Below are positions 1 through 5,442 of a stretch of 5,596 nt of DNA, piece by piece. Numbering within the stretch: position 1 is the first letter of the stretch; every line of letters begins with the position of its first letter. This stretch comes from Bacteroidales bacterium GP4 (lineage in GTDB: Bacteria > Bacteroidota > Bacteroidia > Bacteroidales > Muribaculaceae): the NCBI GenBank assembly GCA_001701065.1, contig DAAL01000264.1, positions 14,706 to 20,301 on the forward strand, in the 5' to 3' direction. Under the pieces are notes generated by a model. The model had not been told where the DNA came from, ran no database searches, and saw only the letters and a list, made by a program, of their open reading frames with translations. A program made the position numbers and the translations under genes.

Positions 1-359
1 ATTTGCTCCGTTACTCGCATTGTGCCTATCTCCGATGCTATATTGGACCCGACTTTACCCGAGAGAATAAGACATAACACTGCCGAACTGAATTCAAGCA
101 ATAGAATGTCGCGCGTGGCAAGACCGGTGGAATAAGCCGGCATTATGGACGATGTCATGTTAAGCTGCATCTGGATGCATATAACGGCACCGATAAAGAT
201 AGAAATCACTATCGTAAGAGGAATGGAATCAAGACCAAGCTTGGATATTTCCTGTATTAGTTTTCTTCCGAAAACTCTCCACTTTTGCGGAAGCGAAAAA
301 ACTCTGCACATGAACATGCAATAGTTTCCGAAAGTGGCAAGAGATGATTCAATTATCAT
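1..359 (-). CDS. mlaE: MlaE-family ABC transporter permease, N-terminal part (runs off the left edge)
   Basis: The minus strand encodes 119 codons from an ATG at 359 to the window edge, so the C-terminal half is missing. MlaE-family permeases form the inner-membrane channel of the Mla/MCE system, which moves phospholipids between the inner and outer membranes with an MlaF-type ATPase and an MCE-domain MlaD protein. The diagnostic stretch is GKVGSNIASEIGTMRVTEQ (residues 101-119), very close to the family's conserved GKVG..IAAELGTMRVTEQIDAL loop. An amphipathic N-terminal region with KWRVFGRK (about 26-33) precedes a hydrophobic segment at about 44-63 and another at about 86-100, as expected for the family. 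The ATG at 359 is the only good start: no other ATG lies between it and the promoter element at 389-396. ATPase and MlaD genes may follow beyond position 1, but this cannot be seen. Family assignment is firm; the symbol is by homology only. Confidence 0.9.
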   Translation of the reverse strand, partial: MIIESSLATFGNYCMFMCRVFSLPQKWRVFGRKLIQEISKLGLDSIPLTIVISIFIGAVICIQMQLNMTSSIMPAYSTGLATRDILLLEFSSAVLCLILSGKVGSNIASEIGTMRVTEQ

Positions 360-388
360 ATAACTTCGGTTACTTATGTTTATTGATG

Positions 389-396
389 CAAAGTTA
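389..396 (-). promoter_or_regulatory. Bacteroidetes -7 element for the mlaE-like gene
   Basis: TAACTTTG on the minus strand matches the Bacteroidetes sigma-ABfr -7 consensus TAnnTTTG and ends 29 nt before the ATG of the permease gene. No convincing -33 TTTG is seen 19-21 nt upstream. Together with the plus-strand element at 431-438 it makes a compact divergent promoter region. Confidence 0.65.
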
Positions 397-405
397 CAAT
401 AATTT

Positions 406-438
406 CTTGGGTTGTATCTCTTTTTTTCCTTAACTTTG
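406..438 (+). promoter_or_regulatory. Bacteroidetes promoter for udk-lptB
   Basis: TAACTTTG at 431-438 matches the -7 consensus TAnnTTTG. CTTG at 406-409, a partial match to the -33 TTTG, lies 21 nt upstream, which is within the normal spacing. A run of T lies between the two boxes. The -7 element ends 30 nt before the ATG of udk at 469, leaving a short leader without a clear Shine-Dalgarno site, as is usual in this phylum. Confidence 0.7.
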
Positions 439-468
439 TGTCACTAACTACTTAAACAATTGTCAAAA

Positions 469-1089
469 ATGCTAATAATAGGAATCGCAGGAGGAACCGG
501 ATCAGGTAAAACGACTGTGGTCAACAAGATTATACAAAGTCTGCCTACAGGTTCGGTAGCCGTTATCCCGCAGGACTCGTATTATAAGGATTCGAGTCAT
601 ATACCCATGGAGGAGAGGAGCAAAATCAATTTTGACGAGCCTGCCTCTATAGAATGGACTTTGCTTGAAGAACAGTTGAATAAGCTGAGATCGGGAGAGA
701 CTATCGATATGCCCACCTATAGTTACCTCACGTGTACACGTCAAGAAGAGGTAGTGCGAGTTGAGCCTTGTAAAGTGATTATAGTGGAAGGTATTCTCAT
801 CCTTACTCAGAGTGAGCTTAGGAAACTGATGGATGTAAAGGTATATGTGGATGCCGATGCCGACGACAGGCTTATTCGCGTCATAGCGAGGGACTGCATA
901 GAACGAGGTAGAACACCCCAAATGGTTATTGACCGTTACGAAGGTGTGCTTAAACCTATGCATCAGATGTACATTGAGCCATCAAAGCGTTATGCTGACC
1001 TTATCATGCCACAAGGCGGCAACAATGAAGTGGCTATTAAACTTCTAACCGATTATATACGGTCTAAAATTGAAAGAGATGAAGAATAA
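469..1089 (+). CDS. udk: Uridine kinase (uridine/cytidine kinase)
   Basis: This 206-residue P-loop kinase phosphorylates uridine or cytidine to UMP or CMP using a nucleoside triphosphate, in cytoplasmic pyrimidine salvage. The Walker A motif GGTGSGKTT is at residues 8-16. The QDSYYKD stretch at 35-41 and NFDEPAS at 54-60 are family hallmarks for nucleoside binding. EGILIL at 107-112 is the Walker B-like strand, [12 protein letters not shown] at 137-148 is the arginine-rich lid, and IEPSKRYAD at 169-177 is the conserved C-terminal block. Length is normal (about 205-215). I chose the ATG at 469: an in-frame TTG at 460 would add three residues, but the homologous N-terminus is MLIIGIAGG. The gene has its own promoter at 406-438 and overlaps the following lptB start by 11 nt, so the two are probably cotranscribed and translationally coupled. 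Confidence 0.95.
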   Translation: MLIIGIAGGTGSGKTTVVNKIIQSLPTGSVAVIPQDSYYKDSSHIPMEERSKINFDEPASIEWTLLEEQLNKLRSGETIDMPTYSYLTCTRQEEVVRVEPCKVIIVEGILILTQSELRKLMDVKVYVDADADDRLIRVIARDCIERGRTPQMVIDRYEGVLKPMHQMYIEPSKRYADLIMPQGGNNEVAIKLLTDYIRSKIERDEE

Positions 1090-1966
1090 CGATTCTATGG
1101 ACGAAAATAAGGTTGAAGAGTTGATGGATGTGACTGTTGAGGAAGAAGTGGAAGCAGTCAATCAGGATGGCGTGGAAGAAAACACCAATTCTGACCCTGA
1201 CGAGGGGAAAACTCTCTATGAAGGTAAAATGGTGCTTCGTACCGAGAATCTTGTGAAGAAGTATCGTCAACGCACGGTTGTGAATCATGTGTCCATTGAC
1301 GTTACACAAGGTGAAATTGTGGGACTTCTCGGACCTAACGGTGCGGGTAAAACCACTACATTCTATATGACAGTAGGGCTTATCACTCCTAATGAAGGGG
1401 AGATATTCCTAAATGACCTCAACATTACCAAATATCCTGTCTATAAGCGCGCGCAGAACGGTATCGGTTATCTTGCACAGGAGCCGTCAGTGTTCCGAAA
1501 ATTGAGCGTTGAAAACAACATCCGCGCCGTTCTTGAGATGACAAATACATCCAAAGAATACCAAAAAGAGAAGCTTGAAAGCCTTATTTCCGAATTCCGT
1601 CTACAGAAGGTACGCAAGAACCTCGGTGACCAGCTTTCGGGTGGTGAGCGTCGACGCACTGAAATAGCCCGTTGCCTTGCCATCAATCCTAAGTTTATAA
1701 TGCTTGACGAGCCTTTTGCCGGTGTTGACCCTATCGCGGTTGAGGATATACAGTATATAGTATATAAACTTAAGGAAAAGAACATAGGAATTCTTATCAC
1801 TGACCATAATGCGCCAGAAACTCTCTCTATAACTGACCGCGCTTATCTGCTGTTTGAAGGTAAGATTCTGTTCCAAGGAACTTCGGAGGAACTTGCCGAT
1901 AATCCCACCGTCCGAGAAAAATACCTGGGACGTAACTTCGTATTCCGCCGTAAGAAATTTGAATAA
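1079..1966 (+). CDS. lptB: LPS export ABC transporter ATP-binding protein LptB, with a possible acidic N-terminal extension
   Basis: LptB is the cytoplasmic ATPase of the LptB2FG complex, which extracts LPS from the inner membrane and pushes it onto the Lpt bridge. From the ATG at 1079 the protein has 295 residues: Walker A GPNGAGKT (85-92), Q-loop Q134, ABC signature LSGGERRR (186-193), Walker B FIMLDEP (206-212), D-loop AGVD and switch histidine H243. LptB-type signatures include [29 protein letters not shown] and [13 protein letters not shown]. The core begins at [12 protein letters not shown]; starting at that internal ATG (1229) gives 245 residues, close to the usual 240-255. The 50 residues before it contain 17 acidic and 4 basic residues and look disordered. 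The start at 1079 overlaps udk and leaves no gap, while 1229 would leave a 139-nt gap; another ATG lies at 1097. LptF/LptG genes are not in view. Function is firm, start is not. Confidence 0.93.
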   Translation: MKNNDSMDENKVEELMDVTVEEEVEAVNQDGVEENTNSDPDEGKTLYEGKMVLRTENLVKKYRQRTVVNHVSIDVTQGEIVGLLGPNGAGKTTTFYMTVGLITPNEGEIFLNDLNITKYPVYKRAQNGIGYLAQEPSVFRKLSVENNIRAVLEMTNTSKEYQKEKLESLISEFRLQKVRKNLGDQLSGGERRRTEIARCLAINPKFIMLDEPFAGVDPIAVEDIQYIVYKLKEKNIGILITDHNAPETLSITDRAYLLFEGKILFQGTSEELADNPTVREKYLGRNFVFRRKKFE

Positions 1967-1981
1967 TCGCCCTTATTGCAT

Positions 1982-2029
1982 ATAAACATAGAATGGCGAC
2001 ATCCTTTGATGCCGCCATTCTGTGTTTAT
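1982..2029. terminator. Long hairpin between convergent lptB and tRNA-Thr, probable bidirectional terminator
   Basis: The arms 1982-2003 and 2008-2029 pair over 22 positions with one A-C mismatch and one G-U pair when read on the plus strand, around a CTTT loop at 2004-2007. The outer part is A/T rich (ATAAACA against TGTTTAT), which gives a T-rich 3' flank on both strands. It begins 15 nt after the lptB stop and lies 5 nt past the 3' end of the minus-strand tRNA, where one structure could end both transcripts. The T tract is short, so termination strength is uncertain. Confidence 0.75.
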
Positions 2030-2034
2030 CAGAG

Positions 2035-2107
2035 AGCCACAAGTGGGACTCGAACCCACGACCGTCTCGTTACGAATGAGATACTCTACCGACTGAGCTA
2101 TTGTGGC
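2035..2107 (-). tRNA. tRNA-Thr (anticodon CGU)
   Basis: The minus strand folds into a complete 73-nt cloverleaf. The acceptor stem GCCACAA/TTGTGGC is perfect over 7 bp, the D arm is GCTC-AGTCGGTA-GAGT, the anticodon loop TTCGTAA (2076-2070) carries CGT at 2074-2072, the variable loop is CGGTC, and the T arm GTGGG-TTCGAGT-CCCAC is perfect. CGU decodes ACG threonine codons. The discriminator base is T and the CCA end is not encoded (TCTC follows), so CCA must be added after transcription. The anticodon stem TCTCA/CGAGA has an A-C mismatch at position 31-39, next to the loop. The gene starts 14 nt after the stop codon of the DUF4270 lipoprotein gene on the same strand and is followed by the hairpin at 1982-2029. 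Confidence 0.95.
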
Positions 2108-2121
2108 GTTATGATATACTC

Positions 2122-3498
2122 TTATATTGACTGATTACTGAAAGTTAACACAAACCGGGTTTCATCCATTTTGACTGTTGCCATGGATGGTATTCCTGCG
2201 TAAGGCAGTAACGCCATTACTACATATGTGGGCGTATAGCCTGTTTGCTCCAGTTCCATAATCGGTGTCACAGGAATCAGTACAAATTCACCGTCGGCAT
2301 CGGTCACTGACTCTTTCTTTGTCATGTCTATGAAATATTGGCGCATGGAATTGAAAGAGTATGACTTTGTCGATGCATTATATGTGGCATAGAATGAATT
2401 GACATTGTCGTTAATCTGTTGTTTTGAGAAAAACTCGTCAACTTTGTCTTTTCGTATGAGCAACATATCGTTAGGCGCAGTGATGTTGTAGTCATTCTCA
2501 ATATCTTCTACCGGAACCTCCAGTTTCAAGGTGTTGATTACGGTATAAGTGTTGGACTGAGATTTATATTTTGCAAGCATCTCTCGGATTGGAATCTTCA
2601 CATCTACATTGTATCCGGCGGGGGCTACCAGTGTTGGCAGTTTCTTGGTGTGCTCTTTAAGTTCGTTGCTTATGTCGAATGTGATAGAGTTGCCGAGAAC
2701 CACTTCCGGAGTCACCGACATGATTACGTTGGCGCTTGAAAATATGGAGTCCTTTCCGTTGATGTTCTGTTTCTTCTTATAAAACAGATACACATTGGAT
2801 GCATAGAACTGCATGATGCGTCCTGAACCGAAGTTGTTTTTTATGTACAGTCCGGGAAACCAATCGGCGAACCGTTGAGGGTCATTGAACAACGACGGAT
2901 CTTGCTTGTATTTATTGAAAAATTCTTTAGCAAGTGATATAGGGAGCTTTACATTGACCATTCTTACTGCCGAGTCAGGATTGGTATAGCGATTGAATAG
3001 GTCATCGCTTAGTCCCACCACTGAGGCTGAGTAGCCGGTGGATGCAAGAAGATCGGAAGGAGAGTAGTATTGCTGAGGATTTACATTGGAATAAATAGGT
3101 GCTGAAATCTCTTTATTCAGTCGGAAAACCTGTAGTGCCATAGGTGCAAGAGTGTCACCCACATAGCCTGATACGCTCATGAACATGCGCAGCTGTATGG
3201 AATCCAAATCGTTGGCTGTGACACCTACCGTGTCGATGGCATTGGAGGGCATCAGCTGAGTCAGGAAGTCAGTGGCTAAATAGCCATAGCCTTTAGCGTC
3301 AATTTTTCCAAGGAGCTGATTGGATGTGCGTGATTGTATTATAGGATTAGCTACCGAAGAGCCGGTAATGCTGAAAGTAGAGTCAATCACAATCTCTATT
3401 TTGTCCTGTACCAGGGATGAGCCTATCGTATTGCTTTCATTGCAGGCAATCAGTCCTCCAAGTAACAGTGATATGGGTAGTAAACGTAGAAGTTTCAT
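2122..3498 (-). CDS. DUF4270-type lipoprotein, predicted outer-membrane or surface
   Basis: This 458-residue protein has a type II (lipoprotein) signal peptide: positively charged MKLLR, a leucine-rich core and the lipobox LIAC, with the acylated cysteine at residue 19. The post-cysteine stretch NESNTIGSSLVQDKIEI (20-36) resembles the start of Bacteroidetes DUF4270 proteins (acidic residues, then IGSS). The rest lacks transmembrane segments and alternates polar and hydrophobic residues, suggesting a beta-rich extracytoplasmic fold. The function of the family is not known to me. There is no SD sequence. The gene begins 30 nt after the stop of the starch-synthase-like gene (3529-4335), with no promoter or terminator between, so the two should form one transcript. 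It ends 14 nt before tRNA-Thr. Export to the outer membrane is inferred from the lipobox. The family call is from memory of the N-terminal pattern and gene order, so it is likely rather than certain. Confidence 0.82.
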   Translation of the reverse strand: MKLLRLLPISLLLGGLIACNESNTIGSSLVQDKIEIVIDSTFSITGSSVANPIIQSRTSNQLLGKIDAKGYGYLATDFLTQLMPSNAIDTVGVTANDLDSIQLRMFMSVSGYVGDTLAPMALQVFRLNKEISAPIYSNVNPQQYYSPSDLLASTGYSASVVGLSDDLFNRYTNPDSAVRMVNVKLPISLAKEFFNKYKQDPSLFNDPQRFADWFPGLYIKNNFGSGRIMQFYASNVYLFYKKKQNINGKDSIFSSANVIMSVTPEVVLGNSITFDISNELKEHTKKLPTLVAPAGYNVDVKIPIREMLAKYKSQSNTYTVINTLKLEVPVEDIENDYNITAPNDMLLIRKDKVDEFFSKQQINDNVNSFYATYNASTKSYSFNSMRQYFIDMTKKESVTDADGEFVLIPVTPIMELEQTGYTPTYVVMALLPYAGIPSMATVKMDETRFVLTFSNQSI

Positions 3499-3528
3499 TC
3501 TGTATCGGTTGGATATTACCCTTAATTT

Positions 3529-4335
3529 TTAAAGTGACTTATAGAAATCGTCGTAAGCATCGATATAATTCTCTTTGCCGGGGTAGGGCATGAATTTTTT
3601 ACCGGATTGTTTTACGTATTCTATAAGTTCGGGGTTTACATTCTCGGAACTTTGAACTATGCCGTCAGCGAAATCTATCGCTAACTTATTTAGCTCGACA
3701 AAATCGACGGGTCCAACAAGACTCTTCAGGTCTTCATCGGAAAATCCGTCCATTTTCAATTTCTCAGCCATCCGCTCGTCAAGTATGCCTTCAAAATTGT
3801 CGTCCATAAGTGAATATACAATCTTGGTGTTGGCAAATAGCGGGTCCTCGCCGTACATCTTCTTTATATAGAGAGGCGCAAGTGCCGAAACCCAGCCGCT
3901 GCAATGAACAATCGACGGGTCCCAACGTAGTTTCTTGACTGTTTCAATCACACCGCGGGCATAGAACATGATGCGTTCGTCATTGTCCTCGGGAGTCGCA
4001 TTTATTTCAAGCTCCTGGGAGGCTTGATTGTGGGTGAAATAGTCCTCGTTGTCTATGAAATAGATTTGAATGCGTGAAGGCTGGAGAGTCGCAACTTTAA
4101 TTATGAGTGGATGGTCATTATCGTCGATTTCGATATTAAGACCGGAAAGACGAATAACCTCATGAAGCTGGTTGCGGCGTTCTTTTATGCAACCGTATTT
4201 AGGCATAAAAGTGCGTACTTCATAACCTTTTTCCTGAATTCCTTGAGGTAACAATCTGCCAAATTCGGAAAACTCATTAGACGGCAGATAAGGCGTTATC
4301 TCTTGTGATATATATAGAACCTTTTTTATATCCAT
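3529..4335 (-). CDS. Glycogen/starch synthase-like protein, GT5 N-terminal domain only
   Basis: The 268-residue product resembles the N-terminal Rossmann domain of GT5 glycogen/starch synthases. KKVLYISQEITPYLP (4-18) aligns with the GlgA N-terminus (V.SE..P..KTGG), RLLPQGIQEKGYEVRTFMPKYG (27-48) with the GALP..L...GHEVRV..PKYG block, and IVHCSGWVSALAPLYIKK (142-159) with VHAHDWHAGLAPAYL. Full-length GlgA has about 470-500 residues; this protein stops after one domain, so the C-terminal GT-B domain that binds ADP-glucose is absent. The KTGGL nucleotide-sugar motif is replaced by PSNEF (18-22), and the HDW motif by SGW. I infer it is not a working glycogen synthase. Similar short proteins next to DUF4270 genes occur across Bacteroidetes and are annotated as glycogen synthase. 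The start is the ATG at 4335; an in-frame TTG lies one codon upstream. A -7 element lies 26 nt upstream, and the DUF4270 gene follows after 30 nt. Confidence 0.88.
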   Translation of the reverse strand: MDIKKVLYISQEITPYLPSNEFSEFGRLLPQGIQEKGYEVRTFMPKYGCIKERRNQLHEVIRLSGLNIEIDDNDHPLIIKVATLQPSRIQIYFIDNEDYFTHNQASQELEINATPEDNDERIMFYARGVIETVKKLRWDPSIVHCSGWVSALAPLYIKKMYGEDPLFANTKIVYSLMDDNFEGILDERMAEKLKMDGFSDEDLKSLVGPVDFVELNKLAIDFADGIVQSSENVNPELIEYVKQSGKKFMPYPGKENYIDAYDDFYKSL

Positions 4336-4361
4336 CAAAAGAAAGTTGTATAATTATATTG

Positions 4362-4369
4362 CAAAGTTA
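4362..4369 (-). promoter_or_regulatory. Bacteroidetes -7 element for the GT5-like/DUF4270 operon
   Basis: TAACTTTG on the minus strand matches TAnnTTTG and ends 26 nt before the ATG at 4335. No clear TTTG is seen 19-21 nt upstream, so the -33 box is weak or absent. It implies that the downstream genes are transcribed independently of the HAD phosphatase gene. Confidence 0.65.
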
Positions 4370-4386
4370 ATAAAAAAATCTGAGAT

Positions 4387-4418
4387 ATAACCACGAATGG
4401 CACAAAAGACTTTAATTC
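4387..4418. repeat. Possible dispersed-repeat fragment containing ACCACGAATGGCACAAAAG
   Basis: This stretch in the noncoding gap upstream of the GT5-like gene contains ACCACGAATGGCACAAAAG. It resembles the ACCACGAATTACACGAAT-type sequence found in many copies between genes in Bacteroidetes and other bacteria. Only one copy is visible here, so the call rests on memory of that pattern. It could also be ordinary leader or upstream promoter DNA. Confidence 0.25.
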
Positions 4419-4458
4419 GGAGCTTAAAAATATACAAGATGGACCATAATCACAATTA

Positions 4459-4475
4459 TTAACCATTCCTTAACC
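4459..4475. repeat. Direct repeat TTAACC with 11-bp period
   Basis: TTAACC occurs at 4459-4464 and again at 4470-4475, separated by ATTCC. The 11-bp repeat places both copies on about the same face of the helix. It lies between the HAD stop codon and the promoter of the GT5-like operon, nearly 90 bp upstream of that -7 element. It might be a protein-binding site, or chance in A/T-rich DNA. Confidence 0.2.
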
Positions 4476-4492
4476 TTTGAGGAGTCCAAAGG
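4474..4492 (-). terminator. Short hairpin after the HAD phosphatase gene, weak terminator candidate
   Basis: CCTTTG at 4474-4479 pairs with CAAAGG at 4487-4492 around a 7-nt loop, 9 nt beyond the HAD stop codon. The stem is only 6 bp, and on the minus strand it is followed by GGTTAAGGAATGG, not a T tract. Rho-independent termination here is doubtful; it may only stabilise the mRNA end. Confidence 0.3.
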
Positions 4493-4501
4493 GGCGGAAT
4501 G

Positions 4502-5311
4502 TTATCCGGTGATTATGCCCAAAGCAATCAAAGCGTTCTTTATGCCGTCATCGTCGACCGATGTGGTCACATAGTCGGCTTCCTCCTTCACACTGTCGTC
4601 GGCATTTCCCATAGCCACGCCCACAGCCGCTTCTTTAAGCATGGGCACATCATTGCCGCCGTCGCCGAATGCTACTGATTGTGACATGTCTATTCCGAGA
4701 TGCTCCATCATCTTTTTCACTCCGGCAGCCTTGGTTACACCCTGTGCCGTTATGTCGACAAACGAAGGGTGCCAGCGGTTAAATTCGCATTGCGGTACCA
4801 GCGGTTTTATCTTTTTCTCGGCTTCTTCGTCAAAGAACACAGTCAGTTGGTACACTTTGTGCCTTGTGGCTTCGGCGTAGTCCGCTTCCGGGATTTCTTT
4901 TACTTTAAGGAATGTATAAAATATGTTGCGCAGCTCCTGGTCGGCATTGCAGGCGTGGATGCCGTTTGCGGTGACGAATATCATGGGATAGCTGTTCTTT
5001 CGTGCTATCTCCGTCATGGTGTTAACCTCATTGCCGTCAATAGCGTGCTCGTACACAATATCGTCGCCTATAAAACAGTAAGCTCCGTTCATTGTAATGT
5101 AGCCGTCAATCAGGTTTAACTGCATCAATTCGGTCAGATTGTTTATAATCGACTTGGGCCTTCCTGTGGATATAATTATAATGTTGCCGTTGTCATGAGC
5201 TTCTTTTATTGCCTTTACGGTTGACTCCGGTATGCAATGGGTCTTGAAGCTGACAAGGGTCCCGTCAATATCGAAGAATAATACTCGTGGACTTTTAGGA
5301 TTTGTTTCCAT
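4502..5311 (-). CDS. Cof-type HAD-IIB family phosphatase
   Basis: This 269-residue cytoplasmic phosphohydrolase has all four HAD motifs. Motif I is FFDIDGTL (12-19) with nucleophile D14 and acid/base D16, motif II is STGR (48-51), motif III is K194 in GVTKAAGV (191-198), and motif IV is GDGGND (216-221) binding magnesium. GYITMNGAY (70-78) and the region to about residue 185 form the type IIB cap that decides substrate. GVAMGNADDSVKEEADYVT near the C-terminus is typical of Cof/YbiV-type enzymes. Family members dephosphorylate sugar phosphates, FMN or pyridoxal phosphate; the substrate cannot be told from sequence. Length is normal. The ATG at 5311 is preceded at 31 nt by a -7 element. The next gene on this strand is 166 nt away with its own promoter, so the gene is probably monocistronic. 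It is divergent from mazG. Confidence 0.93.
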   Translation of the reverse strand: METNPKSPRVLFFDIDGTLVSFKTHCIPESTVKAIKEAHDNGNIIIISTGRPKSIINNLTELMQLNLIDGYITMNGAYCFIGDDIVYEHAIDGNEVNTMTEIARKNSYPMIFVTANGIHACNADQELRNIFYTFLKVKEIPEADYAEATRHKVYQLTVFFDEEAEKKIKPLVPQCEFNRWHPSFVDITAQGVTKAAGVKKMMEHLGIDMSQSVAFGDGGNDVPMLKEAAVGVAMGNADDSVKEEADYVTTSVDDDGIKNALIALGIITG

Positions 5312-5342
5312 AATCTATTTCGATAAACTCTAAATGCGGGTG

Positions 5343-5350
5343 CAAAGTTA
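5343..5350 (-). promoter_or_regulatory. Bacteroidetes -7 element for the HAD phosphatase gene
   Basis: TAACTTTG on the minus strand matches TAnnTTTG and ends 31 nt before the ATG at 5311. The -33 box is not recognisable. The same 8-mer precedes the mlaE-like, udk and GT5-like genes. Confidence 0.65.
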
Positions 5351-5414
5351 CGAAATTAGGAGCTTTAATCCGCTTTTTTATACTAATGATGACAAAAAAT
5401 CGGTGTTTTTTGCT

Positions 5415-5422
5415 TAATTTTG
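5415..5422 (+). promoter_or_regulatory. Bacteroidetes -7 element for mazG
   Basis: TAATTTTG matches TAnnTTTG and ends 20 nt before the ATG at 5443. No TTTG is seen at the proper -33 distance. With the minus-strand element at 5343-5350 it makes the 131-bp gap at 5312-5442 a divergent promoter region; I see nothing else in it. Confidence 0.6.
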
Positions 5423-5442
5423 TGGTTGATAAATCGATTTTT

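Noticed and set aside
460..468. TTG start for udk giving an MSK extension
   Set aside because: The ATG at 469 gives the normal family N-terminus [12 protein letters not shown] starts at 1070 (lptB) and 4338 (GT5-like) were set aside for the same reason.
502..963. Minus-strand open frame of 153 codons opposite udk
   Set aside because: It lies wholly inside the firmly identified uridine kinase gene, and its translation shows no recognisable family.
2035..2107. tRNA-Thr as an integration site (attB) for a mobile element
   Set aside because: No integrase, direct repeat of the tRNA 3' end or foreign-looking cargo is present on either side.
3529..4335. The truncated starch-synthase-like gene as a pseudogene or frameshift remnant
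   Set aside because: No GT5 C-terminal domain is seen downstream in any frame, because the next gene is a different complete lipoprotein. The short form is known as a recurrent Bacteroidetes type.
4700..5119. Plus-strand open frame of 139 codons opposite the HAD gene
   Set aside because: It lies inside a complete HAD phosphatase with all motifs; its cysteine- and valine-rich product and lack of a promoter indicate a shadow frame.
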